A stretch of 64,000 bases of DNA, taken from the NCBI GenBank assembly GCA_964537035.1, contig CAZIAK010000018.1, positions 1 through 64,000 of the forward strand, written 5' to 3'. The notes beneath the pieces were generated by a model, which saw nothing but the letters and a program-made list of their open reading frames with translations, was not told where the DNA came from and ran no database searches. Both the position numbers and the translations under genes were made by a program. Shown in pieces: positions 35,352 to 42,076 of the stretch (within the stretch, counting starts at the first letter, position 1; every line of letters starts with the position of its first letter). Origin of the DNA: CAZIAK01 sp964537035 (lineage in GTDB: Bacteria; Planctomycetota; B15-G4).

Positions 35352-36398
35352 TCAGCCGTCGCTGAGCGCCCCTTCGTACTCGGCGACCACCGCCTGAAGC
35401 GCCTCTCGCATGGCACCTTCAGAGTGCTCCACAGCGCGCTTCTGGATCTCGATCGCTCGCTCGATATCCCCACGCCAGAAATGCACCCTGGCCGCGGTAT
35501 CAAGGATCGCACCGTCGTCCTCCCCGCCCAGCTCAAGGGCCTTGTTCGCCGCCAGCAGAGCCAGATCGAGGAAACGGTTCTCCAGGTCGACCTCCGGGTC
35601 CACCAGGTTCCAGGCGAAGCCGTTCAGGCTGCCAGGGTTCTTCGCCGCGATGGCCTCGTCGACGATCTGCTGACCCAGTGCCAACGCCTCGGCCTTGTGC
35701 TCCGGTAGCCTGGAGACGATGGAGAAGTGCAGGCTCTCCAGGCCCTTCGCGGCCAGAGGGTGTTCGCGCCTGAACTCCAAGAGGCGCAGGTAGGCCTCGG
35801 CAGGGTCAGCTGACCTGGCCGCGTAGATCGCGCTCTTCTTGGCGCTGATCTCCTTCATCATGGCGGGACCCTTTTCGTAGTCCCATTTGTCATCAACGAC
35901 AAAGGCCAAGGGGATGTCGACCTCCGCGGGATGACCTATCCAGGCGATCTTGCCGGTCTTGTCCACCAGGAAGCTGGTGGGGATTCCGCGCTGGCCCGAG
36001 GCCTTCATGTAGGCCTCATTCGTCTCACGGGCCACGTCCCAGGCCACCGTGTAGTCCATGCCGTCGCCCTTGTCTTCGACCATGGCCTTGACCTTCTCCA
36101 GCGTATTGCCTGGGTCTTCGCTGGTGAGCCCGATGATCGTCACGTCCTGGTCCCTGTAGTCTCTCTGCAACTGCGAGAGATGTGGCATGCTCGCCACGCA
36201 AGGGCCTCACCAGGTGGCCCAGAACTCCACGAGGTAGACGTTCCCCGCTTCGAAGTTCGAAACCTGCGAGCCCTTCACCCAATCGGCGACACTCAACGCC
36301 GGGGCGGTGTCACTGATACCCAGGGACGGTGTGTCCCCGGCATGGGCAGGAGCCATCATGGCCGCACCGGCCACGCCGGCGAGAAGCAACCTCTTCAT
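35352..36398 (-). CDS. Selenoprotein 3: exported TlpA-like thioredoxin with UGA-encoded Sec (WUGPC)
   Basis: Read through the TGA at 36209-36207, one frame gives 348 residues. GAGGGA lies 7 bases before the ATG at 36398. A signal peptide (MKRLLLAGVAGAAMMAPAHA) precedes a TlpA-like thioredoxin domain: VYLVEFWATW, Sec64-Gly-Pro-Cys67, VASMPHLSQL, and the cis-Pro region RGIPTSFLVDKTGKIAW. The TGA replaces the first Cys of the classic CGPC site. Residues about 170-348 are helical with TPR-like packing (AANKALELGGED, AIEIQKRAVEHSEGAMREAL). It should act in the periplasm as a thiol-disulfide or peroxide enzyme; the partner is unknown. Two SECIS-like hairpins follow the TGA. Confidence 0.83.
36160..36197 (-). 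promoter_or_regulatory. Candidate bacterial SECIS hairpins for selenoprotein 3
   Basis: Two alternatives follow the TGA on the minus strand. Hairpin A (36197-36182) has arms GTGGC/GCCAC and loop GAGCAT starting 14 bases after the TGA, slightly closer than usual. Hairpin B (36180-36160) has six pairs TCTCTC/GAGAGA and a nine-base loop starting with G after 32 bases. Either has G in the first loop position; which one is used cannot be decided by eye. Confidence 0.5.
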
Positions 36399-36610
36399 GG
36401 TCAAGTCCCTCAAGAGAAAGCGAACGTGCTGAGTCAATCCAGGGGGCGAGTCTACTCTTCTTGTGCCATCGCTGGGATCCGCATGCCCGGTGCTGCACAA
36501 TCCGGCAACACCTTGGCCGGTCTGATGGCCAAGGTCGCCGGAAGACTCGGGAGATCACACGGATCGTGGGTCGAAGAAAGGGAACCACAGGGAGACCGGC
36601 CCGGGTGCGC

Positions 36611-37684
36611 ATGCTGAGCTGGTTTCTGCTGGCAGCTGCCTGCCCCGGCGCCCTCGACGCTCAAGAACTGCGTCAACCGCCCCGTTCTCAGAGAGATCAC
36701 AGCGAGCCCTTTCGCCACACTCACTCCTGGCAACTTGACCAGGACCTGATCGCACCGAACAACGAAGACAGGGACTACACCCAGGGCCTGTCCTTCGAGT
36801 GGTTCACTGAAGAGCGCGACCCGAACGCCTACCCCAATGACCTCTGGGGTTTCTCTCATGCCCACGAGCTTCTCGACGGCGCTGCGTCGACGCTGAGTCT
36901 CCGTCAGGCGGACGGCCAGGCAAAGCTCGTGACAAGCATGGGCCTGGGCTCCATCGCCTTCACGCCGGACAACATCGCCGCGGCGGCGCCGGTGACCAAC
37001 GAGAGGCCCTACTCGAACCTCTTCTACTACACGCAACGACGCATCCAGGAGTCGCCGGACGGGTCCGTGGGCACCGAGCTGCGTCTGGGCATGCTGGGCA
37101 CCAACGTGGCCAGCTACGCTCAGACGAAGATTCATCAGGCCAACCGGGTGGCGTTCAACAGCGACCAGCCCGTGGACCCCAACGGTTGGGGCAACCAGAT
37201 CTCTGACGGAGGCGAGCTCACGTTTCTCTATCGCGTCTCCTCCGATCGCATCGTCTCTCGCGGAGAGTGGCACGACCTGGCCCTGACCTCCGACGTGAAC
37301 CTGGGCTACCAGGTGAACGGGTCCCTCGGCTTCACCTACCGACTGGGCCGCATGGAGAACGGCACGCACAGCACTCCGTTCGACCCCATGAGCCGGGCGA
37401 ACTTCGTGCCTGCCCTCGCGCCCGGCGACCAGTACTTCTTCTGCGCCGCGAGAGTGCGCGGCGTGGCCTACGACGCCCTGCTCCAAGGCCAGCTCAAGCA
37501 CAACGCCTACGATCTCAGGACCCGAGACGTGAGCCGGGTGGTCGTGCAAGCCGCGCTCGGGCTCTCGACCAGCTTTTCCCGGAGCCACCAGCTGACCTAC
37601 TCGGTGACAGCCCGGACCCACGAGTTCGCTGACCAGCGCCGCACCCATTGGTGGGGTGGACTGACCTACTCGCGCCGGTACTGA
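36611..37684 (+). CDS. LpxR-like outer-membrane lipid A deacylase family protein
   Basis: A 357-residue protein with a signal peptide (MLSWFLLAAACPGALDAQ). Family features of LpxR (DUF2219) are visible: NNEDRDYTQGLSFEWF near the N-terminus, RPYSNLFYYTQRRI and many alternating amphipathic strands ending in an aromatic (LTYSRRY), as in a 12-strand barrel. LpxR removes the 3'-acyloxyacyl group of lipid A. The start is the ATG at 36611; the frame is open upstream but without a signal. Divergent from selenoprotein 3 and convergent with the YceK-like lipoprotein. Activity is predicted only from family resemblance. Confidence 0.75.
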   Translation: MLSWFLLAAACPGALDAQELRQPPRSQRDHSEPFRHTHSWQLDQDLIAPNNEDRDYTQGLSFEWFTEERDPNAYPNDLWGFSHAHELLDGAASTLSLRQADGQAKLVTSMGLGSIAFTPDNIAAAAPVTNERPYSNLFYYTQRRIQESPDGSVGTELRLGMLGTNVASYAQTKIHQANRVAFNSDQPVDPNGWGNQISDGGELTFLYRVSSDRIVSRGEWHDLALTSDVNLGYQVNGSLGFTYRLGRMENGTHSTPFDPMSRANFVPALAPGDQYFFCAARVRGVAYDALLQGQLKHNAYDLRTRDVSRVVVQAALGLSTSFSRSHQLTYSVTARTHEFADQRRTHWWGGLTYSRRY

Positions 37685-37729
37685 GTCACACCCGAGGGTG
37701 GGCGACTCCGAGCACTCAGCATCGAAGGC

Positions 37730-38062
37730 TCACTCTTCTGCGCAACACAGCCAGAGCAGCACGTCGCAGGGGAGCAAGATGGTGTCCAGGGCCGCCTCCG
37801 GAAACGTGAGCACGAGCAGCGAGGCTCCATACCAGAGTCGCCCCCCTGCGCCCGGTGACTGCTCAAGCCCCTGCCGTCCCGTTGGCAGCTCGTGAGTCTC
37901 GGCGAACCAGGCGTCCCCGTACAGGTAGTGCAGGCCAGGGTAGAACGGAGCCGCCGAGCCAAGACCCCGGCCGTCGATGACCCGCTGGTCAACGCTCAGG
38001 CAGCCCCCGACCAACAGCCCCAAGGCCAGACACAGACATGAGCTCAGTGACGGTCTCGGCAT
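37730..38062 (-). CDS. YceK/YidQ-like lipoprotein
   Basis: A 110-residue lipoprotein. The ATG at 38062 gives a lipoprotein signal with lipobox VGGC. The mature part has YPGLHYLYGDAW and FPEAALDTILLPCDVLLW; the pattern of a Tyr-Pro-Gly segment followed by DTxLLPxD is that of the YceK/DUF1375 family. Its function is unknown, but it is an envelope protein. It converges with the LpxR-like gene, and both concern the outer envelope. Confidence 0.72.
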   Translation of the reverse strand: MPRPSLSSCLCLALGLLVGGCLSVDQRVIDGRGLGSAAPFYPGLHYLYGDAWFAETHELPTGRQGLEQSPGAGGRLWYGASLLVLTFPEAALDTILLPCDVLLWLCCAEE

Positions 38063-38285
38063 TCGTGGCCTCCCAGGGCAAGACACTGGCGCAGACCCCA
38101 AAAACGGCTCGAAGCCGCCTGGCCCGACGCCACAAGGGCACCGTAGCAATCAGCGCATGGCCAGCGAAGGCGAGCCCCAGAAGCCTCTTGTCAACCGGAT
38201 CGCTACTGGCGTTGTATGTCCCAACGAACCCGCCGCCGGCAAGGTTCGACGCGACCCTCCATCCCTCAGAAAGGGACCCAGCCTC

Positions 38286-38621
38286 ATGAACATGGCAATC
38301 TTGATCACCATCACCGTAGCGGCCGCTCTCGTCGTCCTCATCGTTGCTGCTGTGAAGGTCCGCAACCACCTGCGACACCAGGCTCAGCGCTTGGGCTACC
38401 CCTCTCTCTCGGCCTACTTGAGCGCTTCCCCGCGCACCGACGAGGAGAAGCGCGAGGCGGTGAGCATGGGCCTGGTGGGACTGATCCTCTGCCTGCTGGG
38501 CCTCATCCTGCCGCCCTTCATGCTCATCGGGCTCTTCCCGCTGTTCTACGGAGCGCGCAAGGTCGCCTGGGCTTCCATGGGCCTCGGACTCGTGGATGAC
38601 GCTGACCTTCCCGGCGCGTGA
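38286..38621 (+). CDS. Small membrane protein preceding an ECF sigma gene
   Basis: A 111-residue protein with an N-terminal helix (ILITITVAAALVVLIVAAV), a basic HLRHQAQRLGYPS segment, and a second hydrophobic hairpin (LVGLILCLLGLILPPFMLIGLFPLF, shown here in part). AAAGGGA stands 9 bases before the ATG. Its stop overlaps the GTG of the sigma factor gene by four bases (GTGA), so the two are translationally coupled. It may be part of the sigma regulation module, but no family is recognised. Confidence 0.65.
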   Translation: MNMAILITITVAAALVVLIVAAVKVRNHLRHQAQRLGYPSLSAYLSASPRTDEEKREAVSMGLVGLILCLLGLILPPFMLIGLFPLFYGARKVAWASMGLGLVDDADLPGA

Positions 38622-39232
38622 GCCCCGCAGGCCACCACGGATCGAGCGCGGCCGGGCCCGTGCCTGCAGACGGCGCGGCGTCCGTTGAGATCGGCGCAGT
38701 GCGACGCGCTGTCCTCGCCGTCCGAGGTGGGAACGGCGAAGCGTTCGGGCCCATCGTCGAGAGATATCAGCAGCGACTCTTTGGTCTGGCGATGATGATG
38801 ACCCGTCATCGAGAGGGTGCCGAAGAGGTCACCCAGGACGCCTTCGTCCGAGCCTTCAGCCGCCTGCATCTGTACGACGAGTCCCGCCCGTTCTATCCCT
38901 GGCTCGCGACCATCGCTGTGCGCCTGGCCCAGAACTGGTTGAGAAGTCACGGCCGTGAGAGCCAACGGGTCTCCCCCTTGTTTGAGCCAGACCGTGAACC
39001 GTCCTCACCCAACGAACCTGTGGACTCACTCATCACGATAGAGCGGGAACGCCAGCTGTGGCAGTCAGTGGCAGCGCTGCCCTCGGGAGAGCGCACGGCC
39101 GTGGTGCTCTACTACCGCGACGGCATGAAGGTCAACGACGTCGCCCGCGCGCTCGGCGTGACCGGCGGCACGGTGAAGACGCTCTTGTTTCGCGCTCGGA
39201 AAAAACTCCGCAGCGCTCTGGAGACCCCATGA
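38618..39232 (+). CDS. ECF RNA polymerase sigma factor
   Basis: A 204-residue classical ECF sigma factor without extension. Region 2 is at about 42-108 (FGPIVERYQQRLFGLAMMM, EEVTQDAFVRAFSRL, FYPWLATIAVRLAQNWLR), and region 4 at about 145-200 (LPSGERTAVVLYYRDGMKV, ALGVTGGTVKTLLFRARKK). The GTG start overlaps the upstream stop by four bases and its TGA overlaps the next ATG (ATGA). The downstream small membrane protein is therefore the likely anti-sigma partner. Confidence 0.9.
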   Translation: MSPAGHHGSSAAGPVPADGAASVEIGAVRRAVLAVRGGNGEAFGPIVERYQQRLFGLAMMMTRHREGAEEVTQDAFVRAFSRLHLYDESRPFYPWLATIAVRLAQNWLRSHGRESQRVSPLFEPDREPSSPNEPVDSLITIERERQLWQSVAALPSGERTAVVLYYRDGMKVNDVARALGVTGGTVKTLLFRARKKLRSALETP

Positions 39233-39624
39233 ACCCACTCGCATCCGAACTACAATGCTTGCAGGGCCCCACTGCACCTGCGGGAATGAGCGCCACCATC
39301 GCCTCTCGCATCGCCCGCATCGACGAGCAACGCCAGACCACTGCCAGCGCTGTGCGTGAAGACGTGGGCGCGGCGAGCCGCCCAGGTCGCCTGGCCTGGT
39401 TTTCGGTTCTGCTGGGCTTGAGCCTCGGCGTCGGAGCCCAGGTCTACCGGTTGGCTGCGGGAGAACTGCCCTTGGATCTCATCTCCCTGCGCATCGCCGG
39501 CGGCCTGCAGAGTGTCGTGGACCTGGCCCAGCCAAGCCCTGCCATGGCCGTCCTTGGCGGCGGGGTGCTCCTGGCCCTCGCTGGCGCGCTCGCCCTTCAG
39601 CGCGAGGTCCCTCAACACCTCTGA
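39229..39624 (+). CDS. Small membrane protein, putative anti-sigma partner
   Basis: A 131-residue protein. Residues 1-50 are polar and predicted cytoplasmic; two hydrophobic helices follow at about 57-72 (LAWFSVLLGLSLGVGAQVY) and about 105-122 (MAVLGGGVLLALAGALAL). Its ATG overlaps the stop of the ECF sigma gene (ATGA). Position and topology fit a membrane-bound anti-sigma factor, but no zinc-binding HxxxCxxC motif is present, so the function is inferred from context. Confidence 0.6.
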   Translation: MNPLASELQCLQGPTAPAGMSATIASRIARIDEQRQTTASAVREDVGAASRPGRLAWFSVLLGLSLGVGAQVYRLAAGELPLDLISLRIAGGLQSVVDLAQPSPAMAVLGGGVLLALAGALALQREVPQHL

Positions 39625-39960
39625 GCCCCCGAGGGCCGCCCGCTCCCGCCCGAGCTGGACAGCACACCCCGAGGCTGGATCGCGCCCGCCCAGATTGGCT
39701 CGCCCTCCCCGAGCTTGATCGCCCNNNNNNNNNNNNNNNNNNNNNNNNNNNNNNNNNNNNNNNNNNNNNNNNNNNNNNNNNNNNNNNNNNNNNNNNNNNN
39801 NNNNNNNNNNNNNNNNNNNNNNNNCGAGGCTGGATCGCGCCCGCCCAGATTGGCTCGCCCTCCCCGAGCTTGATCGCCCCCGACGGGCTGGATCGCCCCC
39901 GGCAGGCTGGATCGCGCCGGCGATCGTGTCGCCCAGATGACATCGCCCCCACAAGGTTGC
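39625..39960. repeat. GC-rich short-unit tandem repeat interrupted by the assembly gap
   Basis: The region between the sigma operon and the MarR-GNAT gene consists of degenerate units of about 18-20 bases built around GGCTGGATCGCCCCCG. An identical 55-base block occurs on both sides of the gap (39670-39724 and 39825-39879). The gap therefore probably reflects a repeat array that the assembly could not resolve, and the true copy number is unknown. No gene is supported here. Confidence 0.8.
39725..39824. other. Assembly gap of 100 N
   Basis: Exactly 100 undetermined bases, the usual placeholder size for a gap of unknown length. Confidence 0.98.
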
Positions 39961-39975
39961 GCGATCCTTCGATAT

Positions 39976-39992
39976 AGTTGTACTGTGCAACC
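39976..39992 (+). promoter_or_regulatory. Palindromic operator candidate for the MarR-GNAT regulator
   Basis: AGTTGTAC-T-GTGCAACC is a 17-base imperfect palindrome (arms 39976-39983 and 39985-39992, six of eight pairs matching) ending directly before the ATG at 39993. It is noticeably AT-richer than its surroundings. The size and position fit an autoregulatory MarR site that would block transcription or ribosome access. Confidence 0.55.
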
Positions 39993-40940
39993 ATGTCGCA
40001 CGAGAAGCCACCTATCGCCCCCTTGGATGCCCAGATCCGTGATCTACGGCACTCCTCCCGGCGCCTAGTTCGAGCGCTGGGGGTCATGGACAGCCAGGTC
40101 GCCGGCCTGTGCTGCACCCCGGCCCAGTGCCACGCCCTGATCGAGCTCTCTGCCCACGGGCAGCTGAGCACGGGCGAGCTGGCCGAGCTGCTCGAAGTGG
40201 ACAAATCCACCGCCAGCCGCACGCTCAAGCCCTTGCTGCAGCAGGGTCTGCTCAGCACAGAAGCCGACCCAGCGGACCAGCGCATCAAGCCCCTGCGGCT
40301 GACGGACGCGGGGCGTGACCAGCTGCGCGCGATCCACACCGTGGCGGACGAGCAGGTGCGCCAGGCCCTGTGCCTGTTGAGCGACGACGAGCGTGAGCTG
40401 GTGCTCTCCGGCATCTCCCTGTACGAGCGCGCCCTGCACAAGGCCAAGGCCCTGGCCGGCGTGGTGATCCGACCCATCGAGCCCGTGGATGACCCGGCCA
40501 TGGCCCGCATCATCCGCACGGTGATGAGCGAGTTCGACGCGGCGGGCTGCGGCACGTCGATCCACGACAGCGAAGTGGACGCCATGTCTGCTGCTTACAC
40601 CGGCGATCGCCAGGCCTACTTCGTCGCCGAGCGCAGCGGCCAGATCATCGGCGGTGGCGGCATCGCGCCCCTGCAAGGCAGCGCCGACCCCGACGTCTGC
40701 GAGCTGCGCAAGATGCACGCCCTGCCGTCGGCGAGAGGGCTGGGCATCGGCCGGCAGTTGTTGGAGCGCTGCCTGGCCGCCGCTCGCGAGGCAGGCTTCG
40801 CTCTCTGCTATCTGGAGACGATGCAGCACATGCACCAGGCCCGAGCCCTCTACGAAAAGCTCGGCTTCTCGCCCATCGATCAGCCCATGGGCGACACCGG
40901 GCACAGCGCCTGCAACGGTTGGTACGCCCTCAACCTCTAG
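39993..40940 (+). CDS. MarR-family regulator fused to a GNAT acetyltransferase
   Basis: A 315-residue fusion. Residues about 10-150 form a MarR winged helix: LSTGELAELLEVDKSTASRTLKPL is the recognition region and DQRIKPLRLTDAGRDQL the wing. Residues about 155-315 are a GNAT domain with acetyl-CoA loop SARGLGIGRQLLERCL and ARALYEKLGF. The regulator may sense the acetyl-transfer substrate or acetyl-CoA. It is first of a probable operon with the kelch-like gene (37 bases on) and the serine hydrolase (1 base further). A palindrome abuts the start codon, so there is little room for a Shine-Dalgarno. Confidence 0.9.
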   Translation: MSHEKPPIAPLDAQIRDLRHSSRRLVRALGVMDSQVAGLCCTPAQCHALIELSAHGQLSTGELAELLEVDKSTASRTLKPLLQQGLLSTEADPADQRIKPLRLTDAGRDQLRAIHTVADEQVRQALCLLSDDERELVLSGISLYERALHKAKALAGVVIRPIEPVDDPAMARIIRTVMSEFDAAGCGTSIHDSEVDAMSAAYTGDRQAYFVAERSGQIIGGGGIAPLQGSADPDVCELRKMHALPSARGLGIGRQLLERCLAAAREAGFALCYLETMQHMHQARALYEKLGFSPIDQPMGDTGHSACNGWYALNL

Positions 40941-40977
40941 ACCGGCCACCAGTCAGCCCCCAACTTCAGGAGACACC

Positions 40978-42075
40978 ATGCTCTCGCTCTTCATCGCGTG
41001 CCTGGCCTGCCTGCCCCAGGACGGCGCCACTCCTCAGTGGGGCCAACGCATTCAGTGGAGCCTGGACGACAGCCCACAGGCCCGGGAGCACGCCGCCTTC
41101 GTGCCAGACCCACCGCGAGATCGAGCGATCATGCTGGCGGGCTCGGGCTACCGGCCGTACGGCGCCCCGCTTGGCGACGCCTGGGCCTTCGACTTCGGCT
41201 CCCAGGACTGGACCGCCCTGAAGCTCGTGGGAGACGAGATCATCCCCGGAGGCTCGCGCAGGGTCTCCCCCATCGAGGGCGGCGCCTACTTGCACGGCGG
41301 CTACAGCGAAGGTTTCGACTCCGTTGGCGAGCTCTGGCGCTTGCAGTTCGTGAGCCAGCAGGTCGTGGTCGAACTCATCCCCCAGGAGAACCCGCCGCCA
41401 GCGCGATTGCTCCATGCCTTCGCCTGCGACCCTGCCGGTGACCGATTCGTGGTGTTCGGCGGCGGTGGCGACGACCAAGCCCTTGAGGACACCTGGATCG
41501 GACGGCGCACCGACGCCGGCGTGCGCTGGGAGCAGCTGACCGCGACCCATCACCCTGGCCCGCGCTTCGGCTTCTCTTTCGCTCACGACACCAAGAACGG
41601 GCTCCTGCTCGTGTGCGGAGGCCAGGTGCCTCCTGAGCATGAAGAGCAGAGAGAGATGGTCGTGGCCCGTGACCTCTGGGCCCTGGACTTCCGCGCCGAA
41701 GATCCTCAATGGACCCTCTTGGCGGAGTACTCTCCCGAGGCGTTCCCTGGGCGCAGGAACCCGGCCTTCACCTTCGATGATGACAGCGGTGATCTCTTTG
41801 TCTGGGGCGGCACGGGGGACGGAGCCAGCGCACTGCCCGACCTCTACGTGGTGCGCACTCGCGAACCGGGCGCACCGGTCAAACAGATCACTCAGCCCGA
41901 CACGGTCGCCACCCGAGCCTCTGGCTTCGGCGTCATCGACCGCACCCACCGGCGCGCGCTGCTTGGCTTCGGCAACACAGCCGCCGGCCCGTTCGACGAC
42001 CTGGTGGAGATCCACCTGCGCCAGCCAGCAGATGCCACATCCTTGCCAGCCGACTCCAAGAATCAGGATCACTGA
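40978..42075 (+). CDS. Exported kelch-like beta-propeller protein
   Basis: A 365-residue protein starting with a short hydrophobic leader (MLSLFIACLACLPQD); AGGAGA lies shortly before the ATG. It contains about five kelch-type repeats, seen as RDRAIMLAGSGYR...DAWAFDF, DRFVVFGGGGDDQALEDTWI, NGLLLVCGGQV and GDLFVWGGTGDG. Such propellers bind proteins or sugars. It lies between the MarR-GNAT regulator and the serine hydrolase, with only one base before the latter, so it is probably co-expressed with them. The ligand is unknown. Confidence 0.75.
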   Translation: MLSLFIACLACLPQDGATPQWGQRIQWSLDDSPQAREHAAFVPDPPRDRAIMLAGSGYRPYGAPLGDAWAFDFGSQDWTALKLVGDEIIPGGSRRVSPIEGGAYLHGGYSEGFDSVGELWRLQFVSQQVVVELIPQENPPPARLLHAFACDPAGDRFVVFGGGGDDQALEDTWIGRRTDAGVRWEQLTATHHPGPRFGFSFAHDTKNGLLLVCGGQVPPEHEEQREMVVARDLWALDFRAEDPQWTLLAEYSPEAFPGRRNPAFTFDDDSGDLFVWGGTGDGASALPDLYVVRTREPGAPVKQITQPDTVATRASGFGVIDRTHRRALLGFGNTAAGPFDDLVEIHLRQPADATSLPADSKNQDH

Positions 42076-42076
42076 C

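Noticed and set aside
29148..36398. Frame breaks in the two minus-strand thioredoxin genes as sequencing errors
   Set aside because: Each is a single in-frame TGA at the same catalytic position, without frameshift, and hairpins follow. An error in three genes at the same codon is very unlikely.
36452..37648. A 398-residue minus-strand frame opposite the LpxR-like gene
   Set aside because: Shadow frame typical of GC-rich DNA; no motif, while the plus strand shows family features.
39250..40585. Minus-strand open frames running through the N gap
   Set aside because: They only exist because N is read as open; their residues around the gap are low-complexity repeat translations.
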